DNA of 32,579 nt, taken from Oribacterium sp. (GTDB lineage: Bacteria > Bacillota > Clostridia > Lachnospirales > Lachnospiraceae). This document shows positions 17,346 to 26,586 of the stretch, piece after piece; position 1 is the first letter of the stretch, and each line of letters begins with the position of its first letter. The position numbers were made by a program, and so were the translations under genes. Below the pieces are notes generated by a model. It did no database searches, had not been told where the DNA came from, and saw nothing but the letters and a program-made list of their open reading frames with translations. The stretch lies in contig JAILDF010000313.1 in the NCBI GenBank assembly GCA_024689585.1, forward strand, positions 1 to 32,579, written 5' to 3'.

Positions 17346-18608
17346 ATGAGTGAAAACAAAATAGACATACGTATGCTCGGTGGTTTTTCCATTTCTGTCA
17401 ACGGACAGTACATGGGACTCGGGCAGAATAACAAAGCAAATTTCTTAAAGCTTATCCAGATCATTCTTTTAAATTATAAGAAGGGCATCTCCAAGAGAGA
17501 GCTGATAGACGGAGTTTTCGGCTACAAGGATCTTCTTGACGAAAACAACAGCTTAAACAACCTGCTTCATCAGGCAAGAACACAGCTTAAAAAGAGCGGT
17601 GTTCCCGGAAAGCGGTATATCGAAGGAAAGAAAGGTATCTACTACATTGAGAAGCCCGAAGGCTACGAGGTGACTCTTGATGTAAAGACCTACACTGACG
17701 ATTGCCGCAAGGCTGCCGAAGCCGAAGATGAGGAGTCAAAAGCAAAGCTTTACGAGCAGGCTTTCGAACTTTATAAAGGTGAACTTCTTCCCGAATTTTC
17801 CACAGACAACTGGGTTATCGTTGAATCTGTCAAGCTGAAGCATCTCTTCGATGAGCTTGTATTGTTCCTCGGTGATTACTACAGAAAAAAAGAAGATTAC
17901 AACAATCTCTACAAGCTATACAGCAAAGCCAGCCAGATTTATCCTGACGGCGGATGGCAGATCAATGTTATCGACGCGTTGATCCTTCGCAAAGAATACA
18001 AAGAAGCTTATGAGCTCTACAATAAAACAGCCCGTTATTATCTTGATGATCTGGAAGTTCCTCTTCCTGACGACCTTATCAAGTGCTACGAACGCATTTA
18101 TGATGACATCAAGGTTGTTTCCGATGATATCGAGGAAATCCAGGCTGGTATCCTTGAGCGTGATGCAGCTCTTAAAAACAGTAAGGGCGACAGTCGCAGC
18201 CTTGGTTCATACTACTGCGCATTCTCAAGCTTCATCGACGTTTACAATGTTCTCCGTCGTAACCTGGTACGCAGAGGTAACTCCATCTTTATGATGCTTT
18301 GTACTCTGGTTGACTACGAAGGAAAACCTATACAGAATCAGGAGAAGCTTTCCGCAAGAGCCGAAGCCTTGAAAAACGCTCTCTATGCAGAACTCAGACA
18401 AGGTGATGTCTATACAAAATACAGCTCAAGCCAGTACCTCCTTCTTCTGATAGGTACCAAAAAAGAAGATTGCGGCATAATCTATCACAGAATTTCCAAG
18501 AAGCTTAAGGAACTTGCCGGTTCCCGTGCCGAACTCAAGTACCGCATTGTTTCTCTTGCCGAGATTCCATCGGTTTTGGAGAATGCAAAGAATGCCGACC
18601 TTTTCTAA
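17346..18608 (+). CDS. SARP/BTAD-like transcriptional regulator with possible degenerate GGDEF-like C-terminus
   Basis: N-terminal IRMLGGFSISVNG...FLKLIQIILLNYKKGISKRELIDGVFG (winged helix) followed by BTAD-like VKTYTDDCRKAAEAEDEESKAKLYEQAFELYKGELLPEF. Confidence 0.72.
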   Translation: MSENKIDIRMLGGFSISVNGQYMGLGQNNKANFLKLIQIILLNYKKGISKRELIDGVFGYKDLLDENNSLNNLLHQARTQLKKSGVPGKRYIEGKKGIYYIEKPEGYEVTLDVKTYTDDCRKAAEAEDEESKAKLYEQAFELYKGELLPEFSTDNWVIVESVKLKHLFDELVLFLGDYYRKKEDYNNLYKLYSKASQIYPDGGWQINVIDALILRKEYKEAYELYNKTARYYLDDLEVPLPDDLIKCYERIYDDIKVVSDDIEEIQAGILERDAALKNSKGDSRSLGSYYCAFSSFIDVYNVLRRNLVRRGNSIFMMLCTLVDYEGKPIQNQEKLSARAEALKNALYAELRQGDVYTKYSSSQYLLLLIGTKKEDCGIIYHRISKKLKELAGSRAELKYRIVSLAEIPSVLENAKNADLF

Positions 18609-18650
18609 GGTCCCGGTATGACGGATAAACTTCTTATCATTAACCGTGTA

Positions 18651-18693
18651 AGCCGCCGGTCATTTTTGACCGACACCTTTTTATCCGGCGGCT
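18651..18693 (+). other. Hairpin in the intergenic region upstream of the NSS symporter
   Basis: agccgccgg ... ccggcggct, 9-bp perfect outer stem enclosing an overlapping cggtc/gaccg hairpin. Confidence 0.6.
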
Positions 18694-18709
18694 CTGTTTA
18701 AATAATTCA

Positions 18710-18739
18710 GGGCTTGCAGTTTGCTGCAAGCCCTTTTTT
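18710..18739 (+). terminator. Intrinsic terminator abutting the SD of the NSS symporter
   Basis: gggcttgcag-tttg-ctgcaagccc-tttttt then gaggag and ATG 18751. Confidence 0.9.
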
Positions 18740-18750
18740 GAGGAGATTTT

Positions 18751-20130
18751 ATGAACGATAATCGTGAAAGTTTTAAATCAAGACTGGGCTTTCTTCTGGT
18801 AAGTGCCGGTTGCGCCATAGGAATAGGAAACGTATGGAAATTCCCGTACCTGGCGGGTCAGAACGGAGGAGGAATATTTGTCATATTCTACCTTATCTTC
18901 CTTGTGATCATGGGTGTTCCGGTTCTCACCATGGAGCTTGCGGTGGGACGCGCCTCCCGCAAGAGTGCGGTGCTGGCATATAAAAATCTGGAGCCCTACG
19001 GCAGCAAATGGCATATTCACGGATGGTTTGCCATTGCCGGTGCTTATATCCTTATGATGTATTACACAACTGTTTCCGGCTGGATGGTTTCATACTTTAT
19101 GAAATTTGCCGTCGGTAAATTCAACAATATTTCCCTGGATGAAGTAGATTCCGTTTTTGTCGGGCTTCTTTCAGATCCGGAAGAAATGATGATCTGTATG
19201 ATACTGACAGTTCTGTTGGGTTTCCTTGTATGTTCCTTCGGAATCCAGAAGGGTCTGGAGAAAGTAACAACAGCCATGATGGCTGTTCTTCTTGCCCTGA
19301 TCATTATCCTCGCTATTCACAGCATTACTCTGCCGGGAGCTGCAAAGGGAATCAATTTTTATCTTGTTCCAAACCTTGAGAGAGTAGCAGCGGCAGGAAA
19401 CGGAAGTATCCTGAAAGGTCTTGGTTCGGTTGTTTCCGCTGCCATGAACCAGGCATTCTTCACCCTGAGTCTCGGCGTTGCATGTATGGAGATTTTTGGT
19501 TCCTACATGTCTGACCGCTTTACGCTTGTCAGCGAATCCGTAAGAATCTGCGCTCTGGACACTTTTGTTGCCATAGTCTCCGGTCTCATCATTTTTCCTG
19601 CCTGCTTCAGTTTCAATGTCGATCCCGATGCAGGTCCGAGTCTTATTTTCATGACTCTCCCAAAGGTATTTATGAGCATGACCGGCGGACAGCTCTGGGG
19701 TTCACTTTTCTTCCTGTTCATGTCCTTTGCAAGCTTCAGTACCGTAATAACCGTATTTGAAAACCTCCTGTCCACCTCCATTGATAATTTCAACTGGACA
19801 AGAAAGAAAGCGGTTCTTATAAACTGCATTTTCATACTTATCACAAGCATACCTTGTGTACTCGGTTACAATATCTGGTCCAATGTTCATCTGATAGGGG
19901 CAAGAGACGTTCTTGATTCAGAGGATTTCATCGTATCAAATCTTCTGCTTCCGGGCGGTTCCCTTATATACCTTCTTTTCTGCGTGAGCAAGTGGGGCTG
20001 GGGCTTTGATAACTACGTGAACGAATGCAACAAGGGAGAGGGCATGAAGATCCATCCGGGCGTAAAACGATACCTTCAGTTTGTACTTCCGATTCTGATC
20101 CTTATCATTCTTGTCCGCGGACTTATGTGA
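18751..20130 (+). CDS. Neurotransmitter:sodium symporter (NSS/SNF) family transporter
   Basis: FLLVSAGCAIGIGNVWKFPYLAGQNGGGIFVIFYLIFLVIMGVPVLTMELAVGR is characteristic of TM1-2. Confidence 0.96.
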   Translation: MNDNRESFKSRLGFLLVSAGCAIGIGNVWKFPYLAGQNGGGIFVIFYLIFLVIMGVPVLTMELAVGRASRKSAVLAYKNLEPYGSKWHIHGWFAIAGAYILMMYYTTVSGWMVSYFMKFAVGKFNNISLDEVDSVFVGLLSDPEEMMICMILTVLLGFLVCSFGIQKGLEKVTTAMMAVLLALIIILAIHSITLPGAAKGINFYLVPNLERVAAAGNGSILKGLGSVVSAAMNQAFFTLSLGVACMEIFGSYMSDRFTLVSESVRICALDTFVAIVSGLIIFPACFSFNVDPDAGPSLIFMTLPKVFMSMTGGQLWGSLFFLFMSFASFSTVITVFENLLSTSIDNFNWTRKKAVLINCIFILITSIPCVLGYNIWSNVHLIGARDVLDSEDFIVSNLLLPGGSLIYLLFCVSKWGWGFDNYVNECNKGEGMKIHPGVKRYLQFVLPILILIILVRGLM

Positions 20131-20200
20131 GTTTATTAAAAAAAGTGTTGATTTTACGATATTCTTGTGTTATCTTTGTACCGTATTTATTGACTAGTTG

Positions 20201-20230
20201 AAAGGAGCAGGCGTTAAGCCCGCTCCTTTT
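20201..20230 (+). other. Leader hairpin upstream of the rimP/nusA operon
   Basis: aaaggagc-a-ggc-gttaa-gcc-c-gctccttttgctt; stem interrupted by one mismatch, short T-run. Confidence 0.6.
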
Positions 20231-20253
20231 GCTTAAGTTTAGAGGATTTTTAT

Positions 20254-20628
20254 ATGCAGGCAAACGGTGATTACACAGTAAGGGTAAAAAAATATCTCGA
20301 TGAGATGTGCCCTAAAGAAGGGTATCAGGTAGACAGTGTTACTTTTACACTAGAAAATGGAGAATGGTACCTTAGATCTTTCATTTACCGCACAGACGGA
20401 GTCGACATGACTGTAGATGATTGTGCCAGGGTTTCCAGAAAACTGTCAAAATGGCTCGATAAAGAAGATTTCATTCCCGAGCAGTATATGATGGAAGTAT
20501 GTTCACTCGGTTTCAAAGACCAGCCTGGAAACGACGATATCATACCGGATGATGCGGCTGATGATAACGCAGAGGAAACCTCAGATGATGGATCAAATGA
20601 TAATATTACCGGGAGGGGTAAAAACTAA
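20254..20628 (+). CDS. rimP: RimP-like ribosome maturation factor, apparently lacking the C-terminal domain
   Basis: Position immediately upstream of nusA; YQVDSVTFTLENGEWYLRSFIYRTDGVDMTVDDCARVSRKLSKWLDKEDFIPEQYMMEVCSLG matches the RimP N-domain pattern. Confidence 0.82.
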   Translation: MQANGDYTVRVKKYLDEMCPKEGYQVDSVTFTLENGEWYLRSFIYRTDGVDMTVDDCARVSRKLSKWLDKEDFIPEQYMMEVCSLGFKDQPGNDDIIPDDAADDNAEETSDDGSNDNITGRGKN

Positions 20629-21785
20629 TGAATAAAGAACTTAGCGAAGCACTCGATCTACTTGAGAAGGAAAAAGGAATTTCAAAGCAGTCTCTTATAG
20701 AAGCAATCGAGCTTTCACTTCAGACAGCTTGCAAGAACCACTTCGGTTCTTCCGACAACATCCGTGTCAGTGTAGATCCTGACACCTGCGATTATTCCGT
20801 AATTGCCGACAAAACCGTAGTAGAAGAAGTACTTGATAAAAACACCGAGATCACACTTGCTGATGCAAGAATGATTGATCCCGGATATACACTTGGTTCC
20901 ATCGTCCCGGTAAAGGTTGATTCCAAGACCTTCGGACGTATCGCAACACAGAATGCAAAGGGCGTTATAGTACAGCGCATACGTGAAGAGGAGCGTAAGG
21001 TTCTTTACAACGAGTACTACTCCATGGAGAAGGAAGTTGTTACAGGAACAGTTGACAGAGATAACGGAAGATCCATTATCATCAATTTAGGTAAGGTTGA
21101 CGGATATCTTTCAGAGAATGAGCAGATCAAGGGCGAAAAGCTTGAGACCAATGACAGAGTAAAGGTATACGTAGTTGAAGTTAAGGATTCTCCTCGCGGA
21201 CCTCGCGTTATGGTATCCAGAACCCATCCGGAACTCGTAAAGCGCCTTTTCGAAGAAGAGGTTTCCGAAGTAAGAGACGGTATCGTAGAAATCAAGGCTA
21301 TCTCCCGCGAAGCCGGTTCCAGAACCAAGATGGCTGTTTTATCAAACGATCCCGATGTTGATCCTGTTGGAGCATGTGTAGGTCTCAACGGTTCCAGAGT
21401 CAATACTGTGGTAGAAGAACTTCGCGGAGAGAAGATCGATATCATTAACTATGACGAGAACCCTGCATACCTTATCGAAAATGCTCTTTCACCTGCAAAG
21501 GTTATCGCCGTTATCGCGGATCAGGATAATAAGGAAGCCATGGTCATCGTACCTGACGCCATGCTCAGTCTTGCCATCGGTAAGGAAGGACAGAATGCCC
21601 GCCTTGCTGCAAAGCTTACAAACTACAAGATCGATATCAAATCAGAGTCCCAGGCTCAGGAGCAGGGTATCTTTGATGAGATGGGTATCGATTATCAGGG
21701 TGAAGACTATGAAGATGATGGTGTAGCCGAAGATGATTACGAGTCAGATTCAGAAATGATTTCTGATGAAAGTGAAGAAGTATGA
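20628..21785 (+). CDS. nusA: Transcription termination/antitermination protein NusA
   Basis: NusA N-domain, S1 and KH regions (DPVGACVGLNGSRVNTVVEELRGEKIDIINYDENPAYLIENALSPAKV; IGKEGQNARLAAKLTNYKIDIKSE). Confidence 0.97.
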   Translation: MNKELSEALDLLEKEKGISKQSLIEAIELSLQTACKNHFGSSDNIRVSVDPDTCDYSVIADKTVVEEVLDKNTEITLADARMIDPGYTLGSIVPVKVDSKTFGRIATQNAKGVIVQRIREEERKVLYNEYYSMEKEVVTGTVDRDNGRSIIINLGKVDGYLSENEQIKGEKLETNDRVKVYVVEVKDSPRGPRVMVSRTHPELVKRLFEEEVSEVRDGIVEIKAISREAGSRTKMAVLSNDPDVDPVGACVGLNGSRVNTVVEELRGEKIDIINYDENPAYLIENALSPAKVIAVIADQDNKEAMVIVPDAMLSLAIGKEGQNARLAAKLTNYKIDIKSESQAQEQGIFDEMGIDYQGEDYEDDGVAEDDYESDSEMISDESEEV

Positions 21786-22057
21786 CCGGTATGAAGAAAC
21801 TGCCGGAAAGAACCTGTATAGGCTGTGGTCAGAAAAGAGAAAAACCTGACCTTATACGTATCGTCCATTCACAGGACGATACCTTCAGCATTGATCCGAC
21901 CGGCCGGAAAAACGGCCGCGGTGCATATATCTGCAACGACCTTGCATGCTTTGAAAAAGCAGTTAAACGCAAGGCACTGGATCGTGCTTTCAAGGTAAGT
22001 ATTTCTGAAGCTACAGCACAGGCACTCAGAGAGGAACTGATAAAGCTTGATAGATGA
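21782..22057 (+). CDS. rnpM: RnpM/YlxR (DUF448) RNA-binding protein
   Basis: ERTCIGCGQKREKPDLIRIV, GRGAYICNDLACFEKAVKRKALDRAF; 4-nt overlap with nusA. Confidence 0.93.
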   Translation: MTGMKKLPERTCIGCGQKREKPDLIRIVHSQDDTFSIDPTGRKNGRGAYICNDLACFEKAVKRKALDRAFKVSISEATAQALREELIKLDR

Positions 22058-22370
22058 TAGAATATACGGTCTGCTGGGCTTATGCCAGAGAGCAGGCAAA
22101 TTGAAAAGTGGCGAGTTCGCAGTGGAAAAATCCCTTAAGGGCGGAAAATCCCAGCTAGTGATAGTTCCCGAGGATGCGTCAGATAACACAAAGAAAAAAT
22201 TCAAAAATATGACAACCTACAGAAATGTGCCGTATTTTGAATTGGGAACTAAAGACAGGCTGGGGGCACAGCTCGGAAAATCCGAACGGTCATCTCTCAG
22301 CGTAGAAGATGAAGGTTTCGCAAAAGCGATGATCAAATATATTGACGGAGGTAATGTGAATGTCAGATGA
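22047..22370 (+). CDS. L7Ae/YlxQ-family ribosomal-associated protein
   Basis: [50 protein letters not shown] start overlapping rnpM. Confidence 0.9.
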   Translation: MIDDRIYGLLGLCQRAGKLKSGEFAVEKSLKGGKSQLVIVPEDASDNTKKKFKNMTTYRNVPYFELGTKDRLGAQLGKSERSSLSVEDEGFAKAMIKYIDGGNVNVR

Positions 22371-25116
22371 GAACCAGAAAGAAAATGGATTAAACAGCAA
22401 GGAAGCTAAGAAGGAAGAGGCACCAAAGAAGAAAAAGCTTGCTGTGGTTTTCCATTCCCAGAACTCCGCTAATCATAAGAACCATCCACTTGGCGGAAAG
22501 CTTTCTTCAGCCAAGGAGCAGGGCGCACGTAAAACCAGATCTGCTGCAGAGGCAAAAGAAAAGGATCAGCCCAAGAAGACAAGCCCCAACGGAAGACCGC
22601 TTCCTCCGGGAACAGCAAGAGTCACACCTCTTCGCGAGCTGAATGAAATTCAACAGCGTCAGGCCGAAGAAGAAGCAAAGGCTGAGGCAGCACGTAAGGC
22701 AGCTGAGGAAGAAGCAAGAAAGAAGGCTGAAATCGAGGCTAAGGCAAGAGCTGAAGAAGAAGCAAAGGCTGAAGCAGCACGTAAGGCTGCAGAAGAAACA
22801 GCCAGAAAGTCTGAGACACGTCCTTCAGCTTCTGTCGAAGGAAGATCCGGCGATCAGAAGCCTCGTATGGACAGAAATACAGGCGACCGTCAGCCGAGAA
22901 CCGGCTTCGCACCGAGAACCGGCTTCGCACCGAGAACCGACCGTGGCGACAGACCTCAGGGAGGTTTCCATAAGGACGGTGCAAGACCTGCCGGCACAGG
23001 AAGACCCGCAGACCGAAACGGTCAGCAGAGACCGGGACAGAGACCTGCAGGTACAGGCTTCGGCGGTCAGAGACGTACTGACAGTTCAGCTGCGGCTGTA
23101 GATATTTCATCAAAGCCAACAGCCAACAGAAATGCACACAAGCCATCAGACAAGAATTTCGGAAATAAGAATTTCGATAACGAGAGAGCTGAGGCAGCCA
23201 AGAGAAATCGTACCAATCGTAAGCAGAATAAGTACACTGCTGAGCAGTCTTACGAGAGAGACGATGAGATGGCAGCACGCAAGAAGAAGACCGGAAAGGG
23301 TGCATTTATCAAGCCTGAAGTTGTTAAGCCGGTTGAGGAAGAGATCAAGTCCATCACAATCCCTGAGGTTATCACCATCAAGGATCTTGCGGACAAGATG
23401 AAGCAGAAGCCTGCCGACATCATCAAGAAGCTCTTCATGCAGGGCCAGATGGTAACTCTCAATACCGAGCTTTCCTATGAAGAAGCCGAGAATATCGCAG
23501 TTGATTACGATATCCTTTGCGAGATGGAAGAGAAGGTAGATGTAATCGCAGAGCTTGTTAAGGATGATATCGAAGACCAGGAAGAGGATATGGTATCCAG
23601 ACCTCCTGTAGTCTGCGTAATGGGTCACGTTGACCACGGTAAAACATCTATCCTCGATGCTATCCGTAATACAAATGTTACCGCAAAGGAAGCCGGCGGT
23701 ATCACTCAGTCCATCGGTGCTTACCAGGTATCAGTTAATGTTAACGGCGAAGACCGTCTCATTACCTTCCTTGATACACCGGGACACGAGGCATTCACAG
23801 CCATGCGTATGCGTGGTGCACAGTCAACAGATATCGCTGTACTTGTAGTAGCAGCAGATGACGGTGTCATGCCTCAGACAGTAGAAGCTATCAACCACGC
23901 AAAGGCTGCAAACACTCCTATCATCGTAGCTATCAACAAGATCGATAAGGAGGGTGCAAATCCTGACCGTGTTAAGCAGGAGCTTATGAAATATGATCTT
24001 GTTCCCGAGGATTACGGCGGAGATACCATCTGTGTACCTGTTTCCGCAAAGAAGGGTATCGGTATCGAAGATCTTCTTGAGAACGTAGTTCTTGAGGCAG
24101 ACGTTATGGAGCTTAAGGCTAACCAGAATCGTTCAGCTTACGGTGTTGTTATCGAGGCAGAGCTTGATAAGGGACGTGGTTCCGTTGCCAGACTTCTGGT
24201 TCAGAAGGGAACTCTTCACCAGGGTGATGTAGTTGCAGTAGGTTCCGCTTACGGTAAGGTTCGTGCCATGACTGACGACAAGGGCAGACGTATCAAAAAG
24301 GCCGGTCCTTCACAGCCATGTGAGATACTTGGTCTCAATACTGTTCCCAATGCCGGAGAGATTTTCCAGGTTAAGGACAGCGAGAAGGAAGCCAAGGCTT
24401 ATGCTGCTGCCTTCGTAACAGAGAACAAGCAGAAGATGGTTGAGGAATCCAAGAAGAAGGTATCTCTTGATGCACTCTTCGACCAGATCAAGGCCGGCGA
24501 GATCAAGGAACTTCCTATCGTTGTCAAGGCTGACGTTCAGGGTTCAGTTGAGGCCGTTAAGGATTCCCTTGAGAAGATCAAGAACGATGAGGTTGCCGTT
24601 AAGGTTATCCATTCCGGTGTTGGTGCCATCAACGAATCCGATGTGGTTCTTGCAAGTGCTTCCAATGCTATCGTCATCGGTTTTGACGTTAAGCCTGATG
24701 CTACCGCAAAGGAAATTGCAGAGCGCGAGCATGTTGATGTAAGACTTTACAACATTATCTATAAGGCTATCGAAGATATCGAGGATGCAATGAAGGGTAT
24801 GCTTGCTCCTGTTTATGAGGAGAAGGTTATCGGTCATGCAGAGATCCGTCAGATCTTCAAGGCTTCCGGCGTTGGTAACATCGCAGGATGTATGGTTAAG
24901 GACGGTCTCGTACAGAGAGGTGCCAAGGCCCGTATCATGCGCGGACCAAAGCAGGATCTGGTATTCGAGGGCGAGATTGCTTCCGTAAAGCGTTTCAAGG
25001 ACGATGTAAAGGAAGTAAAGGCAGGCTACGAATGTGGTCTTGTATTTGAAGCCTTTAACGAGATCGAGATCGATGATTATGTTGAAGTCTATGTAATGGA
25101 AGAGGTTAAGCGTTGA
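22360..25116 (+). CDS. infB: Translation initiation factor IF-2
   Basis: [44 protein letters not shown]; long Ala/Glu/Lys/Arg-rich N-terminus. Confidence 0.98.
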   Translation: MSDENQKENGLNSKEAKKEEAPKKKKLAVVFHSQNSANHKNHPLGGKLSSAKEQGARKTRSAAEAKEKDQPKKTSPNGRPLPPGTARVTPLRELNEIQQRQAEEEAKAEAARKAAEEEARKKAEIEAKARAEEEAKAEAARKAAEETARKSETRPSASVEGRSGDQKPRMDRNTGDRQPRTGFAPRTGFAPRTDRGDRPQGGFHKDGARPAGTGRPADRNGQQRPGQRPAGTGFGGQRRTDSSAAAVDISSKPTANRNAHKPSDKNFGNKNFDNERAEAAKRNRTNRKQNKYTAEQSYERDDEMAARKKKTGKGAFIKPEVVKPVEEEIKSITIPEVITIKDLADKMKQKPADIIKKLFMQGQMVTLNTELSYEEAENIAVDYDILCEMEEKVDVIAELVKDDIEDQEEDMVSRPPVVCVMGHVDHGKTSILDAIRNTNVTAKEAGGITQSIGAYQVSVNVNGEDRLITFLDTPGHEAFTAMRMRGAQSTDIAVLVVAADDGVMPQTVEAINHAKAANTPIIVAINKIDKEGANPDRVKQELMKYDLVPEDYGGDTICVPVSAKKGIGIEDLLENVVLEADVMELKANQNRSAYGVVIEAELDKGRGSVARLLVQKGTLHQGDVVAVGSAYGKVRAMTDDKGRRIKKAGPSQPCEILGLNTVPNAGEIFQVKDSEKEAKAYAAAFVTENKQKMVEESKKKVSLDALFDQIKAGEIKELPIVVKADVQGSVEAVKDSLEKIKNDEVAVKVIHSGVGAINESDVVLASASNAIVIGFDVKPDATAKEIAEREHVDVRLYNIIYKAIEDIEDAMKGMLAPVYEEKVIGHAEIRQIFKASGVGNIAGCMVKDGLVQRGAKARIMRGPKQDLVFEGEIASVKRFKDDVKEVKAGYECGLVFEAFNEIEIDDYVEVYVMEEVKR
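22663..22810 (+). repeat. Imperfect tandem repeat in infB (87-bp / 29-aa period)
   Basis: [29 protein letters not shown] followed by [20 protein letters not shown]. Confidence 0.85.
22894..22938 (+). repeat. Perfect 18-bp tandem repeat in infB (2.5 copies)
   Basis: ccgagaaccggcttcgca x2 + ccgagaacc, encoding (P)[14 protein letters not shown]. Confidence 0.95.
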
Positions 25117-25529
25117 GAAAAAATTCCGTTAAAAATACAAGAATAAATGCCGAGGTCATGAGAGAACTTTCCGTAGCGATCCGTGACCTCAAGGATCCCC
25201 GCATTTCACCTATGGTGTCTGTTACCGGTGCTGATGTAACTCCCGATCTTCAGTATTGCAGAGTTTACATTTCAGTACTCGGCAGCGAGGAATCCCTTAA
25301 AAAAACCATGGAAGGCTTAAAGGCCGCCAGTGGTTTCCTGCGTCGTGAACTTGCGCAGACCGTAAATCTCCGTCACACCCCGGAGCTTCAGTTCATTGAG
25401 GATCACTCCATAGAGTATGGTGCCCACATGGAAGAGCTCATCAGCAAGGTTGCCAGAGAAGATGCGGAAAAGCATGTTGATCAGGAAGAAGATCCTGCTC
25501 AGGATCCTGACACAACAGAAGAAGTATGA
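25113..25529 (+). CDS. rbfA: Ribosome-binding factor A
   Basis: (M)[56 protein letters not shown] start overlapping infB stop. Confidence 0.95.
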   Translation: MRKNSVKNTRINAEVMRELSVAIRDLKDPRISPMVSVTGADVTPDLQYCRVYISVLGSEESLKKTMEGLKAASGFLRRELAQTVNLRHTPELQFIEDHSIEYGAHMEELISKVAREDAEKHVDQEEDPAQDPDTTEEV

Positions 25530-25592
25530 TCATTGACAGGCAGAGGTGCATCCATGCATTTTCTGCCTTAATTTCTATAGAGGAAAAAGAGT

Positions 25593-26576
25593 TTGATGAA
25601 CGAATTTGAAAAGTTGATAGAAGCAGCAGAAAGCATTTGCATTCTCGGACACACAAATCCCGATGGCGATTGTCTCGGTTCCACCCTCGGTACAAAGCTT
25701 TATATACAGGAGCGTTACCCTGATAAGAAGGTCAATGTTTATCTCCAGACCGCCAATGAAAAATTCAGGTTTATGCCCGGTTTCGACGACATTATACATG
25801 TTCCCTCAGACCGCAAATACCAGTTATGCATCATCTGTGACTGTAACGGCTATGACAGAGTAGGTGACTTCAAGATTCTTGCGGAGCACGCCGAAAATGT
25901 CTATGTTGTGGATCATCACATTCCCGGAAATCAGAAATTCGAAAAGTGCACTATCATCCCTGAGGCTTCAAGTACCTGTGAGGTTGTTTACGATCTCATG
26001 GATGACAGCTTCGTTAATAAGGATGCAGCTTCCTGTCTCTATCTTGGCTTAGTCCACGATACAGGCGTTTTCAAATATAACTGCACCTCCAAACATACCA
26101 TGGAGATAGCAGGACAGCTTATGTCAAAGGGAATAGATTTCGGTTCCATAATTGATGATACCTACTACACAAAGACCTATGCACAGCAGCAGGTAATGGG
26201 CCGTGTCCTTACGGAAAGCCTTATGATCATGGACAAGAGGTGTATAGCCGGATGGCTGACCGCCAAGGACATGAGATTTTACAATGTCACCTCTAAAGAC
26301 ATTGACGGAATAGTAAGTACCATGCGTGAAACCAGAGGCGTAGACTGTGCTGTTTTTATTTACGAAATGACCAACCAGAATTATAAAGTAAGCCTGAGAA
26401 GCAACAACAATATGCTGGATGTTGCCAAGGTGGCTTCTCATTTTGGTGGCGGAGGTCATAAAATGGCAGCCGGATGCACCTTACAGGGGTCACATTTTGA
26501 TGTTATAAACAACGTTACAAAGGAGTTGGCAAAACAGCTGGATGCGCCGGGATTCGTGTCTAACAGCGCCCAGTGA
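25593..26576 (+). CDS. nrnA: DHH-family phosphoesterase, NrnA-like (nanoRNase/pAp phosphatase)
   Basis: ILGHTNPDGDCLGSTLG, VDHHIPG, C-terminal DHHA1 SLRSNNNMLDVAKVASHFGGGGHKMAAGC. Confidence 0.92.
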   Translation: MMNEFEKLIEAAESICILGHTNPDGDCLGSTLGTKLYIQERYPDKKVNVYLQTANEKFRFMPGFDDIIHVPSDRKYQLCIICDCNGYDRVGDFKILAEHAENVYVVDHHIPGNQKFEKCTIIPEASSTCEVVYDLMDDSFVNKDAASCLYLGLVHDTGVFKYNCTSKHTMEIAGQLMSKGIDFGSIIDDTYYTKTYAQQQVMGRVLTESLMIMDKRCIAGWLTAKDMRFYNVTSKDIDGIVSTMRETRGVDCAVFIYEMTNQNYKVSLRSNNNMLDVAKVASHFGGGGHKMAAGCTLQGSHFDVINNVTKELAKQLDAPGFVSNSAQ

Positions 26577-26586
26577 AAAATAACCA

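Noticed and set aside
22739-23305. 188-aa minus-strand ORF within infB
   Set aside because: Antisense to the repeat-rich IF2 N-terminus; composition artefact.
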